Positions 8,951 to 19,940 of a DNA stretch of 64,000 nucleotides are shown in pieces; position 1 is the first letter of the stretch, and the number at the start of each line of letters is the position of its first letter. The notes under the pieces are model-generated. The model did no database searches. It saw only the letters and a program-made list of their open reading frames with translations, and was not told where the DNA came from. The translations under genes were made by a program, and so were the position numbers. Location of the stretch: the NCBI GenBank assembly GCA_032629725.1, contig JAFEVB010000020.1, positions 766,501 to 830,500 of the forward strand. The letters run 5' to 3'. The stretch is from Gremmenia infestans. Its lineage: Eukaryota > Ascomycota > Leotiomycetes > Helotiales > Hamatocanthoscyphaceae.

Positions 8951-11786
8951 CTAAGCCATTCAGGAATGTCGAAGAACGCCGCGTCTAGCATGTGAACGTC
9001 TCCCTTGAAGCATATCGACAGAGTTGGGAGGATTGTTCGGAAGACAAGTCCGGCATACAGTGATAATTGCAGTATACCTGAAGTAGCATGGAGGTTCGTA
9101 GATGGGATGAAGAGAGTTGCGATGATTCTTTCGGGCAGTTCTCCCCGGTAGGGGTTTTCCCGTCACTAAAAAGGAGTCAAATCGCGGCAAGCAAGAGCAG
9201 AAAGAACACGTCAGCCACTCTCCATGATCTACCGCTCTGCCTTGCCAGGTGCGATTTTCTAGCAGAGGTGATCTTGTTGATTGAGGGAGGTCAAGATGAT
9301 TGTCCAGAACGCAGATGCGGATGTTGTTGATGAAGTGTCGTTGAGAAAATTGGATGACTCGCAAGCACCGCAAGCGCCGTGTTCATACGAGTCAGGGAAT
9401 GATCCACAATGAACAATTTCATGTTCAGTCAAAGATTGGACATTTCACTGGAGAAGCACTGGAGGGCCAAGTGGCACGAGTTCTTTCGCAAAAGCAATTA
9501 TGTTTCTTCATGTTGAGTAACCTCAAACATCATGCAGACAGCCAATCAGCGATTTTTTGGCAATCTTATGCATTCCCTGCCTTGCTGTGTCATCGAGAAC
9601 ATGGTTCGATATCGTCTACCCATGTCTGACTTAAAACACACGAGTTGGAATTTCAAATTCTTGTTAAAAAGTTCAAGTACAAGAGTACAATTAAAGCGGG
9701 GGCTTTTGGTAGTGGATTTGGTGTGAAGTCACTGTTCATTGAAAGCAATCATAAAAGTTCGTCGATATTCTCAGCAATTAGACAATAAACTACCCGAGAA
9801 AATAGTCTAACCGGAAGATATAAAGAAAAGCATTGAGCAGCGTATGATGGTGATTTTGAGCAAGATAATGGAGTCGTTACAAAAATAGAAGATGCGAGTG
9901 ATTTCGTTCAGTCACCAGAGTGCCGTTTCCCACGGCCTTATGAAGCAAAAGCAGAGGATGTCTGTGCCTTCGTGTCTGTATTCTGATACGCTCACCTCAT
10001 CAAAGGAAGCCAGAGACGAGAAAATACCTGTACTGTATTGGCTACGTACTATGCTTTTAGGAACAGCCGCAACGTTCTTCCAACCCATCTCTTATCATCT
10101 TATGCCAACGAATTTCGGATCCCTTCAGGCATATATTTTCTAATAATATAGCTTAGCAATCAGGCTCTGACAAGGTTCCCATTTCCTCTTATCCAAAACA
10201 CTCTCACTTACCTGGGAGCCCTCATAGGTAGAGGCTCGATTCCGTTAGACCGGACACTAAGACCGAAGGGTTAGGCTTATCACCAACAAACCCCAAATCA
10301 ACCTTGCTGCTTCGTCGCATCATGGAATTTAAGGGCCCATTGCAAGAAGAATGCTCCAGTAGCTATTTCGCCAACTCTATTGGAACAGTCCGAAGGTTGG
10401 TGATTGCGCATTCCTAGAAATGTAACCGTTATTCTACGACCAACCGGGGAAGCAACATGAACTTTCCGGATTGCTGCCGACATGGTAACGTGGATCACAG
10501 ACTCGGTTCCGGTTCTCTGGAACCACCCTCCAAACATATCCGGCCAGCTTTCAAATGTACTCCTTAGGAAACGAAGGAAGCTTAGAATATGCAGTGTGAC
10601 TTGGGCTCCTGCAGCCCTGCGGCGCGTGTTGTCAAAAGGTCGAGAGGACGGACGGAGTATGGCGGCCGGTTTGCTGCCCTCTTAAAACTAGGGACAGAGG
10701 ATAACCAACAAGATCAACACATATTTCGCCGAATATAGCTAGCAAATACCACCTCTACAATTGTACTCGTTGTTACCAACTTTCATACCAACAAGACACA
10801 ACACCAGCGTTATTCCCGGGCTCGGGATTCCCGGCCTTGCGAAGTTTCGTCCAGTCATTTGCCATACCAGCATCCACGAATTGTGGGAGAAAGAGGTGGG
10901 AGTGGCATCCCATGGCTCAGACGGAAACTTTGTTACTAGTCTGGACCGAGATATAATCTGAGCAGCTCGTTCCGGGGAAGTTATTGAAGGGGACGAGGTG
11001 CTATCGATAAAGACCACAGTAAGTGAAAACTATGGTAAATAACGCTCAACAATGAGTCAACATTCGAATTCCTAATGAGCCTTACCCCATCAAATATCGC
11101 TTCTAGTGTGTTGGCCCGCTAGACCTAGAGATACACTGTTACCAAATTGTCACAAAATCCGCGGCTACTCTTTGATTGCCATTCGATGACCCTAACGGAA
11201 TTGTACCTATCAGTCTATAAAAACATATGGAAACAATGCCGACAACCTGATTTCCGCTTGAATATTTCCTTTTACGAGGGGCTTCTGCGCATAGAGCTAA
11301 GTAGCTAGCTGAAAATCTATCAGGAAAGTTCACAGAATGATTCTTTTCTCTTGTAGACAGATGGAGGTAGTCGCGCGGTTTCTTCGAGATGGCTAGACCT
11401 TACTGCAAGGAACTAATGCTGCGGACACTTGAGCGACTGTCATTCTTGCTCCGCTGCAGGAACTAAAGAGTTTTTGACTCCTGCGAAAAGTTGAGAGAGT
11501 AAGAGAAGACGAAGCTACCTACTGAAAGAGCGGAAAATTACAAGTATGGTCACGTGCTTCCTATTTTCTACCCCGCGCCTGAGCCCCGCGCCATCCCGTT
11601 CCCCTCTCCTTTTCTGCACCACTTCCGGGACCGGATTAAATGTCGGAGGGAACAATCAGTGGGGTGGGATGAAGATGGGTGGGGATTCCTGATTCTCTCT
11701 CCTCTTCTTTTCTTTTGCTTTCCGTTCTTCTTCTCATTATATCTATCTCCGTATACAAAAACGTCTCAATTGTTTCACTCTTCATC
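8951..11786. other. gene desert with no intact gene
   Basis: About 2.8 kb with only short frames. A minus-strand frame at 10537-10298 and another at 11017-10739 have mildly protein-like composition and could be further relics, but no family is recognisable. The last ~230 bp act as promoter and leader of the aldo-keto reductase. Confidence 0.4.
11551..11740 (+). promoter_or_regulatory. promoter elements of the aldo-keto reductase
   Basis: A CACGTG palindrome (E-box type, bHLH target) lies at 11551-11556. A long pyrimidine-rich tract (about 11691-11740) ends roughly 45 bp before the ATG. CT-rich tracts just upstream of the start are typical of well-expressed filamentous-fungal genes. Actual binding is inference. 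Confidence 0.4.
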
Positions 11787-12873
11787 ATGGCAGACACACG
11801 TTTCAAGCTGAACACAGGTGCCGAAATCCCAGCGCTAGGTCTGGGAACTTGGCAGTCCGCCCCTGGGGAGGTCAAGAAAGCAGTCTCCTATGCGCTGTCT
11901 ATTGGATACAGACACATTGATGCTGGTATGGCAACCTTCACCTGAAGTCTGCGATGCAGCGTCGACTAATCAGTCTAGCCTACTGTTATGCCAACGAAGA
12001 CGAGGTGGGAGAGGGGCTGAAAGAAGCCTTCAAGAGTGGTATCAAGAGAGAAGATATTTTCGTCACCACAAAAATCTGGTGTACCTACCACTCTCGGGTC
12101 GAGCAAGCTCTGGACATGAGTTTGAAGAGCCTGGGTCTAGATTACGTTGATCTATATCTCGTACATTGGCCTATTGCGATGAATCCTAATGGCAATTCCT
12201 GCTCCTATCTTGCTCTTACATCATATACAACTGCTAACAGAACTTTGTAGGAAATCACGAGAAGTTCCCCAAGCTCCCTGACGGCTCGCGTGATCTGGTC
12301 AGGGAACACTCACATATACAAACATGGAAGTCGATGGAGAAGCTGCTAGCAACAGGCAAGGTGAAAGCTATTGGGGTCGCAAATTATAGCGTTCGATACC
12401 TGGAGGAATTGCTGCCGCAGGCCACAGTCGTGCCTGCTGTGAATCAGATTGAGAATCACCCCTCTCTACCACAGCAGGAGATTGTGGACTTCTGCAAGTC
12501 AAAGGGAATTCATATCACGGCATACAGCCCACTTGGTAGTACTGGAAGCCCGATGTTCAGAGCAGAACCTGTCGTGGAAGTTGCAAAGAGGCGCAACGTT
12601 ACACCTGCCTCTGTATTGCTGAGCTATCATAGTAAGTTCTAAGGATTATTCGAGTTATGTATACTAACAGCACTAGTCGCCCGAGGAAGTTCTGTGCTAG
12701 CCAAGTCTGTAACTCCTGAAAGGATAAAGGCAAATATGGACCTGATCATTCTCGATGAGTCGGACATGAAAGTCCTCACGGATTACTCCAAGGATTTGGA
12801 GAAATCTGGAAAGCTTGTCCGATATGTCTATCCTGAATTCGGAGTCGATTTTGGATTCCCTGATAAGTCTTGA
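11787..12873 (+). CDS. aldo-keto reductase, 309 aa, 4 exons
   Basis: Exons 11787-11925, 11979-12191, 12251-12631 and 12677-12873 give 310 codons including stop. Members of this superfamily reduce aldehydes and ketones with NADPH on a TIM barrel. The catalytic tetrad is visible as Asp45 and Tyr50 (HIDAAYCYANE), Lys78 (TTKIW) and His109 (LVHWP). Conserved GVANYSV, VNQIENHPSL and AYSPLGS follow, and the C-terminal cofactor loop has VLAKSVTPERI. Length fits the family (about 300-330 aa). The second intron has a GC donor (GCAATT...TTGTAG). Using it restores PNGNHEKFP, a normal sequence for the family, while no GT donor works. Substrate unknown; a general glycerol/aldose-type reductase is plausible. 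Confidence 0.93.
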
Positions 12874-13350
12874 GGGGTTGTGGGGAAAATGTCCATGAGT
12901 ATGGGAATAGACCTTCACGTGTTACCGTTAGAAAGCAAATTGCGAGTTGATTTAGACCCTCCAGATTATATAGATGATATCTCCGCATCCATCTTTAGAT
13001 TTACGTCAGATTCTAAGTACCTCTATCCTAGCTAGGAAGTATTTGACTAACTTTGCGCTTCTCTTTTATCCTCTACTAGTTCTAGTCAGCCTTCCCCATC
13101 TACTTGTTTGCTTTTGATTATACTTCCCCCGCGACCTGTGAAGCCTAAATATGTTTCTTGTTCTACTACCGGAATCTCGACATTTAGGCTCACCTGCGCT
13201 GCGCCGCCCGCCTTCATCTAGGCCGGCTCAGGCATTTCTTAGGTAGGTCTGCTTAAGTTTGCTCGTTAGAAATCATTCGTCTTCCACAAGGGAGCCCCAT
13301 TTAACCCCTTTTCGCCCTACTAAGGATCTAAAATCTATCACCACTAGAAC
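12874..13350. other. intergenic, no gene seen
   Basis: The 3' flank of the reductase followed by pyrimidine-rich sequence without coding character. Confidence 0.45.
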
Positions 13351-14135
13351 TTATCCCCATCTGCTTATCTCTATACGAAATACAAAAATAGCTAATCCCC
13401 AGAGAGATAGCAGGAACCAGTCAATCCCTCCTACCAAAAATAAAACACACAAACCCTCAAAATCGCATACCTTTCCCAACCAATCCTTCAACAGATTCAA
13501 CTCAATATACTGCATAAATAAAAGCTCGTCCTTCGCCCCTTCAAACGGCGTAATCATGTCCTCCGCATGCGCACCCGTATTAATATTCATCAATCTCGCT
13601 ACCTCCGGTTGCCCCACCACACCAATTAAACCAAACGGTTTATCGACAGACGAGATCAAACCCTGAGAACGTAAAGAATAGTCTCTTGTCTGAGCAAGAT
13701 CTTCTGGCGTGAATTAGTACTTTTTGTTGAATTCAGCTTCAGTAGGAGGGAGAGAAACGCCGTATTGTATCTGAGATGCTGTTATAGAATGCGGCTATAG
13801 CTTTCTCGATCTTCGTCGCCTCGATCACCGATTGATCCTGGTAGACTCTTCGGAGATATTAGCAGAGGCTCAGTAAAGTTCAAGCTTGACAATCCATGCC
13901 TGGCCACCATGCATTAGAAAACGTTGCATTACTGTACTGTAGCCCAATCCAGGCATCTGTGCCGCCCAAGCAATAGACCCAAATATATCAGGGTCCTTTG
14001 TTCCGAGCACAGCTCTGGGGAAACCAGCGTATGAAGCTAGACATTAGCTATTAAACCAAGTTTCCTGCTGATAATGTTCTGCAACATACATACCTCTAGT
14101 GACTATCAATTCGCTTTCCTCTATATTATGCATGG
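13351..14135 (-). pseudogene. decayed gene of unknown family
   Basis: Minus-strand blocks read as a protein in shifting frames. First comes a short ATG-led block (MHNIEESELIVTR) and an intron-like gap. Then ASYAGFPRAVLGTKDPDIF and SIAWAAQMPGLGYSTVMQ run until a stop. Next is IEATKIEKAIAAFYNSISDT, a frameshift, YGVSLPPTEAEFNKKY, a TAA, FTPEDLAQTRDYSLRSQG, and finally VGQPEVARLMNINTGAHAED with ITPFEGAKDELLFMQYIE. The conserved character shows a real ancestor, and the stops and shifts show it is broken. I could not name the family; an alpha/beta-hydrolase-like S-Y-A-G is only a guess. Confidence 0.55.
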
Positions 14136-14404
14136 TCCCTTTAATGCTATTGTGAAAAGCAAGCGCATAAGCAATACATTAATGTTAAAGTATTATATCG
14201 TTTCGTTAGATTCCCGATCAAATTTCTGGTATTGTTAGCCAGTCGCCTACCCGAGTGCTTACAGTACATGCATACATGGCCGAACTAGGCTAGCTTTGCT
14301 GATCCAGGCAGGCGCGCCTCATGATATGAAGGCTTCATATAATCGCGCTGATATCTTCAAAACAATCTTTCACGTATTTACGAAATATAAGACCTCAGCT
14401 GGTC

Positions 14405-17400
14405 ATGGCAGATCAGCTACCGCTCAGGAACACGGCTGGCCAAGGTTCAAGGATGGATATCGACAATAGGGCACATGGCAAGACGCTCATAGCCCTCTCG
14501 TCAGATTTTACTGATTTCCGTTGATTCAGGACGAGCATCCCCACCACCTCCTAGCTCCGAATCAGATTCCGATAGTAGTGTCGCTGCTAGCGAATCGAGC
14601 GACGATGATAACGAAATCCTAGTGATTAACTCGACTATCTCGCGAGATACTACCCGAAACACTCCAGCAGTAGACCTGGTAGATTTGTCAAAGCTAGCGG
14701 GACACGAAGGTGATTTACCTTTAAATGGGAAGGACCGTCAGATACCTCGAGTTGCCGCGGTCGGCCCGGGCCCTTCATCGGCTTCTTCCACAAGGGGACT
14801 TTCACCACCACCTCCTCCACCACCTGCTGCTTCACTAAGACCAGGGCCGTCTGCAGTTATACCAATACCAATACCAGTACCACTGAATGTGGTACCGGGG
14901 CTAGAGCATCAAATTCATCCAAGATCTATTGCCGCAAAGAAGACAAATGGAAAGCAATTAGGAGCGGTGTTTCGAGACACATTTTCTGATAAGAAGCATT
15001 ATGCAGCTTATAATTGGCGCCATAAGCTTCGCATAACTGGGAGAAGGAAGTCCGAGTCGAATCTAAATACATCGCATGGGGAGCATGATGATTCGATATC
15101 GCAAATATTGCCACCGAACCTATCCAGGAAAAGGCTCGTAGAGAGTTGGATACGAGCCGATGAGGAAAGAAAGCCAGAGATAGATACTACCACAGGTACC
15201 ACACACCAAATCAGTCATAATGCTGCCCAGACCGCGCCAGAAATTGGATTGCATCTCAGCCAAACAGCTGAGAAATACCTTGGAGTCGATTTATATGACA
15301 ACACCCCCGTATCACTATTCTATGGTCACTTGCTTGACACGATTGAAATTATTCGGGCGGAGCGTGATTTCCTCGTGGATCTTTTAGTAAGACCCGTGGA
15401 TCCTTTACTGAAACCCCCAAAACCTCCATCGACTCCAATATCAAATACCAAATCCAGTTCGGTTCCAGTTCCTGAACTAAAGGTTCTCCACCGAGTCTTC
15501 TGTACATCTTCAAGCCACCTAAGCCACCTAAGCCACCTACACAAATTGTGCGTTTTCGAGGATGTGCCAGTTCGTCAATTTTCAGAAATATCTCAAGACT
15601 TCGTCCTTGCAGGAACTACATACATCAAAAACCTCGAACAGTATTGCTCTCAGGCCCCAGATATATCTGTCATCGTATTCAAAGAATACGTTTGTGTCGA
15701 ACAGTTTGACCGTCGACTAAAGCAACGAAGGGACTTATCAATATCGCCCCGTGCCGAGCGATTGTATGTGGTTTCGGGTGTGTTGCAAAAAATCCTTGAC
15801 GAGATTGCTTTATGCTCAGAGCCAAAATCTGAAATCAATTCTGGTGGTAAAAGCGAAATGGACGCGCCATATTTGTTTCTCTACCACCATCAATCACTGC
15901 TGATTACAGCCGAAGATGAAGCAACGGGGCTGAAAAAACAGAATGCTACATTGCTGCTGAACTTCATCCAATCTCAATATGATGATGAGTACTCTGAAGC
16001 AAACCTGGAATTTTCAAAGGGTCTTCTGACCGACAAACATAAAGAGAAACTCTGTCGCCCTAATGAGGTTGTGATTGAGAAGCATGATGGCAGCTACAAG
16101 GCTTATGTGGTAAAGGAGTGGCCTGAGATTACGGAGGACGGGATGTTAGTGTCATGTTGGTCATGGCAGTACGATGGCCAGTCTTTACAACGAGCAGAAG
16201 CACTGCTAAACATGGCTTTGCCCCTCAAAGAAAATTGCACGGTCGATAAGCTATCCTTTTTCCCGGCCCATATGGCTAGCGAGGCTGTTCTTCAAGAGTT
16301 AAAAGACCGAGGCCGGAAGTTTTGGCAAATGAAAAGCCAGTATTTTGGCTGTTACTCAGGTCCTGATAGTAACAAAACCCAGATCTATGTAAGCCATCCT
16401 CTAAAGTGCCGAGCATACAAGCAGACTACTTATGCTATACCGCAGAATCACATCAGGGTCGTTGTTGACATGTTTACTTATGCGAGAATGCACCTGAACA
16501 CATTGCATTCCTCGTTTGAAATCTCTCGGTGGGATCCATGGCCCAAAAAGATTTCGCAGGATGAAACACCTGATGATTCAATGATCATGTTACTTCCTTC
16601 AACAGTCTATGGCTTTATGCTTCAAGAGAAAAAATGGCGTAAGTATTTCTGACAGTTTTCTGAGCTCAAAAGAACTTACCATAAATGTAGTCAGGTTAGA
16701 CGTCAATGGAATACACCCAATCGAATGGAATAAATCGGCGTTTGACAGGCTGGTTCTGAACTCCAAAACAAAAGAACTAATTACCGCTCTGGTAGAAGTC
16801 CGGATAGCAGCTGGCAGGGCGGAAGATATTATCGACGGCAAGGGCAACGGACTTATGATTCTACTTCATGGGAGCCCTGGAACAGGAAAAACACTCACGG
16901 CTGGTACGGCTTACTATACTTGACGGGGCAAGAGGTTTAATACTGACTTTCTCTAGAAAGTGTTGCTGAGATAGCGGAAAAGCCTTTGTACAGGGTCACA
17001 TGTGGCGATATTGGCACCAAAGCAGACGATGTAGAGAAATATCTACAGACAGTCCTATACTTGGGGAAGATTTGGAACTGTGGTAAGCTTTATCTGACTG
17101 CGAATTTGAGGATAAATCAACTGAGATGACATAACTAGTACTTCTTCTTGATGAAGCCGACATCTTTCTGGAAGAGCGAACAATCGCTGATCTCGAACGT
17201 AATAGCCTTGTCTCTGGTAACTTCTACAATCTTTTGAATCAATGTCGTATCTGACTAGACTAGTCTTCCTTCGCATTCTCGAGTACTATGATGGCATCCT
17301 CATAATGACAAGCAACCGGGTTGGAACCTTCGACGAGGCGTTCAAGTCTCGAATCCAAGTCTCCTTACATTATGAGGACCTCTCAAAAAGTTCACGTAAA

Positions 17401-17685
17401 AAGATATGGGCTAATTTTCTAGCTATGCTCGAAATTGGGGCAGAGAATGTCGATGTTAACGACCTGGAAGCACACCTAGACGAGATGGCTTTAGAAGATA
17501 TAAATGGCAGACAGATCAGAAATGCAATGACCACAGCACGCCAACTTGCTATACATAGGAAGGAAAAGCTTCGATGGGAGCATTTGGACCAGGTTTTGGA
17601 AACTGCCAGGGAGTTTAATCAATACCTGAAGAAGGTTCAGGGGCATACCGACAAGCAATGGGCTAGGGAGCAGGGGCTTAGATAA
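14405..17685 (+). CDS. DUF7025-type AAA+ ATPase, 995 aa, 6 exons
   Basis: Exons 14405-14444, 14530-16638, 16691-16903, 16957-17082, 17139-17216 and 17264-17685 sum to exactly 996 codons. The N terminus (~1-130) is disordered: a Ser/Asp-rich block, then seven prolines and a Pro-Ile run. The middle (~455-570) matches the DUF7025 region that fungi fuse to AAA domains (PYLFLYHHQSLLI, later AYVVKEWPE and CWSWQYDG). The C-terminal AAA module has Walker A GSPGTGKT (~777), Walker B LLLLDEADIF (~831), sensor-like LIMTSNRVGTFDEAFKSRI, and an R-rich lid. Such ATPases are common in filamentous fungi and mostly uncharacterised; remodelling of protein complexes is presumed. The first exon uses a weak donor (GTTCAA), so the N-terminal 14 residues are least certain. 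It converges on the DUF7708 gene 177 bp away. Confidence 0.88.
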
Positions 17686-17861
17686 TGCTTCGAGAAACAT
17701 TCGCGTATGCAATACATAATAGGTTGAGGAACATGTATGCCTAGTAGTTTCTGTGCGTTTTAATCCTCCACTGATTAAGAAAATTAACTTTGTATATACT
17801 CGGCTAACCAGGTAAGGTAGGATGTTAAAAGCGGACTTAACATTGTTTGGAGGGGAATTAC

Positions 17862-19708
17862 CTAGTCTTTGGGGTCACTGGACCCCCTAGGACTGCAGTT
17901 GAGCATCTTCTGTGTGCCTGACATACGTGGTAAGACATGGCTCGAAAGCCTCGAATACCTGATAGTCTTGCGGCCTCCCCCTTTGCCTCTAATTGGTCCT
18001 TGCAATCGTCCCGTAACTGAGATTTGCCATTCATCTAGTACATCCTGCTCTAATCCAAAATTGTCGTTCAATATACCAGTCGTAATGATGAGCTTTTTGA
18101 AAAACTCTGTTTGTTGCAACAGTAACTTGAGAAAGTCTCGAATGAAAGAATTTGTATATGTACTGCGATAATTGACGGCAGTTTGTACTAGATCTAGGTC
18201 GAGGATAATGTACACTTTTGGCAATCCAAGCAAGCATTTACCTAACAAAGTAAAAGCTTGGTCGAGACTCACTATTTGTTGAAAGTGATGGCTCGAGACT
18301 GGGTTGATACCTTCAGTAAGAGCTTTCGGGTTCAACATTAGTGCTTGCAGAGAAAGCCAAACCAAAATATCTTTCAGCGACAGTGCTTCATTCAGCCCAG
18401 AAGCGTTGTGAGGCAAAACCCATATAGTTGGTATTCCACTGGGGCGCATCGTGTCGAGAATTTCCACAGAGAAATCTCGGGCAATGTGCTGTGGACCATG
18501 GCAGCGAGCTATGAGAATCGGGAAAGTATTGGGATTTCGATGCCACTCTTGTAGTTTGGCAATGTGGGTGGAACCAATGAAGAAGTACATCATTCGACGC
18601 TTTTTGACGGAACGGGAATAGTCTAAGGCTTCTTCAGCATTGGGGAGTTGTGCACAGACCGGCAAAGAGGTAATTTGGGACATTTTCTGCTGGCACAGCA
18701 TCGTCGTCTGGTTGACTAGCTGGTCTGTCATGTTGCTGGTTGTTCGGCTTTGGGTTGCGAAATGAGCTGTAATTATGTTAGCGTTAAGTGGCTAGACTGA
18801 TCAAGTACTGATCTCAATAGACTAACTGGTTGTAAATCGACTGAATTCCTGGATTTTAATGTGAAGCTCCCGTACCTCAGCTCTGGATGCAGCTGCTGCC
18901 TCCTGGTCGACTCTCCTAGATGCCTCGGAAATATCATCTATTATGGGCTTGAAGCTCAGGCTGTATGGCTTGAAGACCGAAGAGACAGAGTGTGCTAATT
19001 TGCCTTTCGAATACCATTTAACTGCATGTTGAACAAAGTACATGACTTTAGCATACAGCTGTGCGACAGCAACTTTCATTCGTTGCGAGGGATACAGGCT
19101 CGCAGAAAGGTCTGCCCGGGGTAGAAGATTGGCTATCTTGGCAACAGCTTTTGCAATTTCTGTTAAGAGCTCTTCGTGGTTCAGCACGGCCTATACAGGC
19201 AGTTGGTCAGACGATAATATGCTTGGATCTGTGAGGCAACCTACTATAAACAAAAACTTGAATGCTCCCCAAGCTAGAGAGACGTATTCGGGATGGTGCT
19301 GCGAGATAGTATCCATGATGACAGAATAATACATCAGCCTTGAACTGCAGCTAGCAAGCCATTTCCTGGCTCGAGACTTCGGTGATTTCTTTTCGTATTT
19401 CTGTTTTGCAGAAATGACGACTTGTTCCACGTCGAATATCGTATTCGAGCTATTTAGCCACTTGGCACACTCTTCCGCAGATACATCAGCTCTGAACCCT
19501 TTGACGGCATCTTCAAAAGCCTGTCGGGCTGATTCAATTCCACTAGCAGTAGAGGTTAGTCAACATCGTTATAAAGCTCTGAATCAAACGCTTACTTGGT
19601 CGACGGGTCTCCGATAAACCACCCGGGCAGATTTTCGTTGTTAGAAGTACTTGCATATGGTAAGTATACTTGGAGAGCTGCAACAGATACAGCTAAATCT
19701 TCGGCCAT
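17862..19708 (-). CDS. DUF7708 (NACHT/STAND-associated) protein, 559 aa, 4 exons
   Basis: Exons 19708-19596, 19542-19245, 19190-18827 and 18766-17862 sum to 560 codons including stop. Residues ~95-260 match DUF7708, the N-terminal domain of many fungal NOD-like (STAND) receptors: YYSVIMDTISQHHPEYVSLA, WGAFKFLFI, AVLNHEELLTEIAKAVAKI, and AVKWYSKGKL. A following segment (ILIARCHGPQHIARDFSVEI ... PKVYIILDLDLV) resembles the nucleotide-binding region, but no Walker A (GxxxxGK[ST]) is present and no WD40, ankyrin or TPR repeats follow. The usual family length is above 1,000 aa, so this is a short form. The protein could be a degenerate or regulatory relative of a receptor. It shares a 232-bp divergent promoter with the F-box gene. 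Confidence 0.8.
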
Positions 19709-19940
19709 ACCGATTCATTTAACAGGTCATATATCTCCAATACGAAAGAAGATTGCCATGAGGCTACGATAGAGGTTGAAGCTCCATAGATTGGTTACGG
19801 AGTAGAATTGATGCCTAAAGCACAACCACGCCTCACGCTAAGGGGGCGCCAATCCCCCTCATCACGTGTATGTGACAGACCTCATTCCTTTAGAAACCCG
19901 ATTAGACTTTCTATTCAAACCTTTCCTGCAACACAAAATC
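19709..19940. promoter_or_regulatory. divergent promoter of DUF7708 and F-box genes
   Basis: 232 bp between two head-to-head starts. A CACGTG palindrome lies at 19863-19868, about 75 bp before the F-box ATG. Same-site control of both genes is possible but unproven. Confidence 0.4.

Noticed and set aside
8960..9373. 137-codon minus-strand frame in the desert
   Set aside because: Cys/Arg/Pro-rich with no ordered blocks. The clearer relic signal lies just downstream in other frames.
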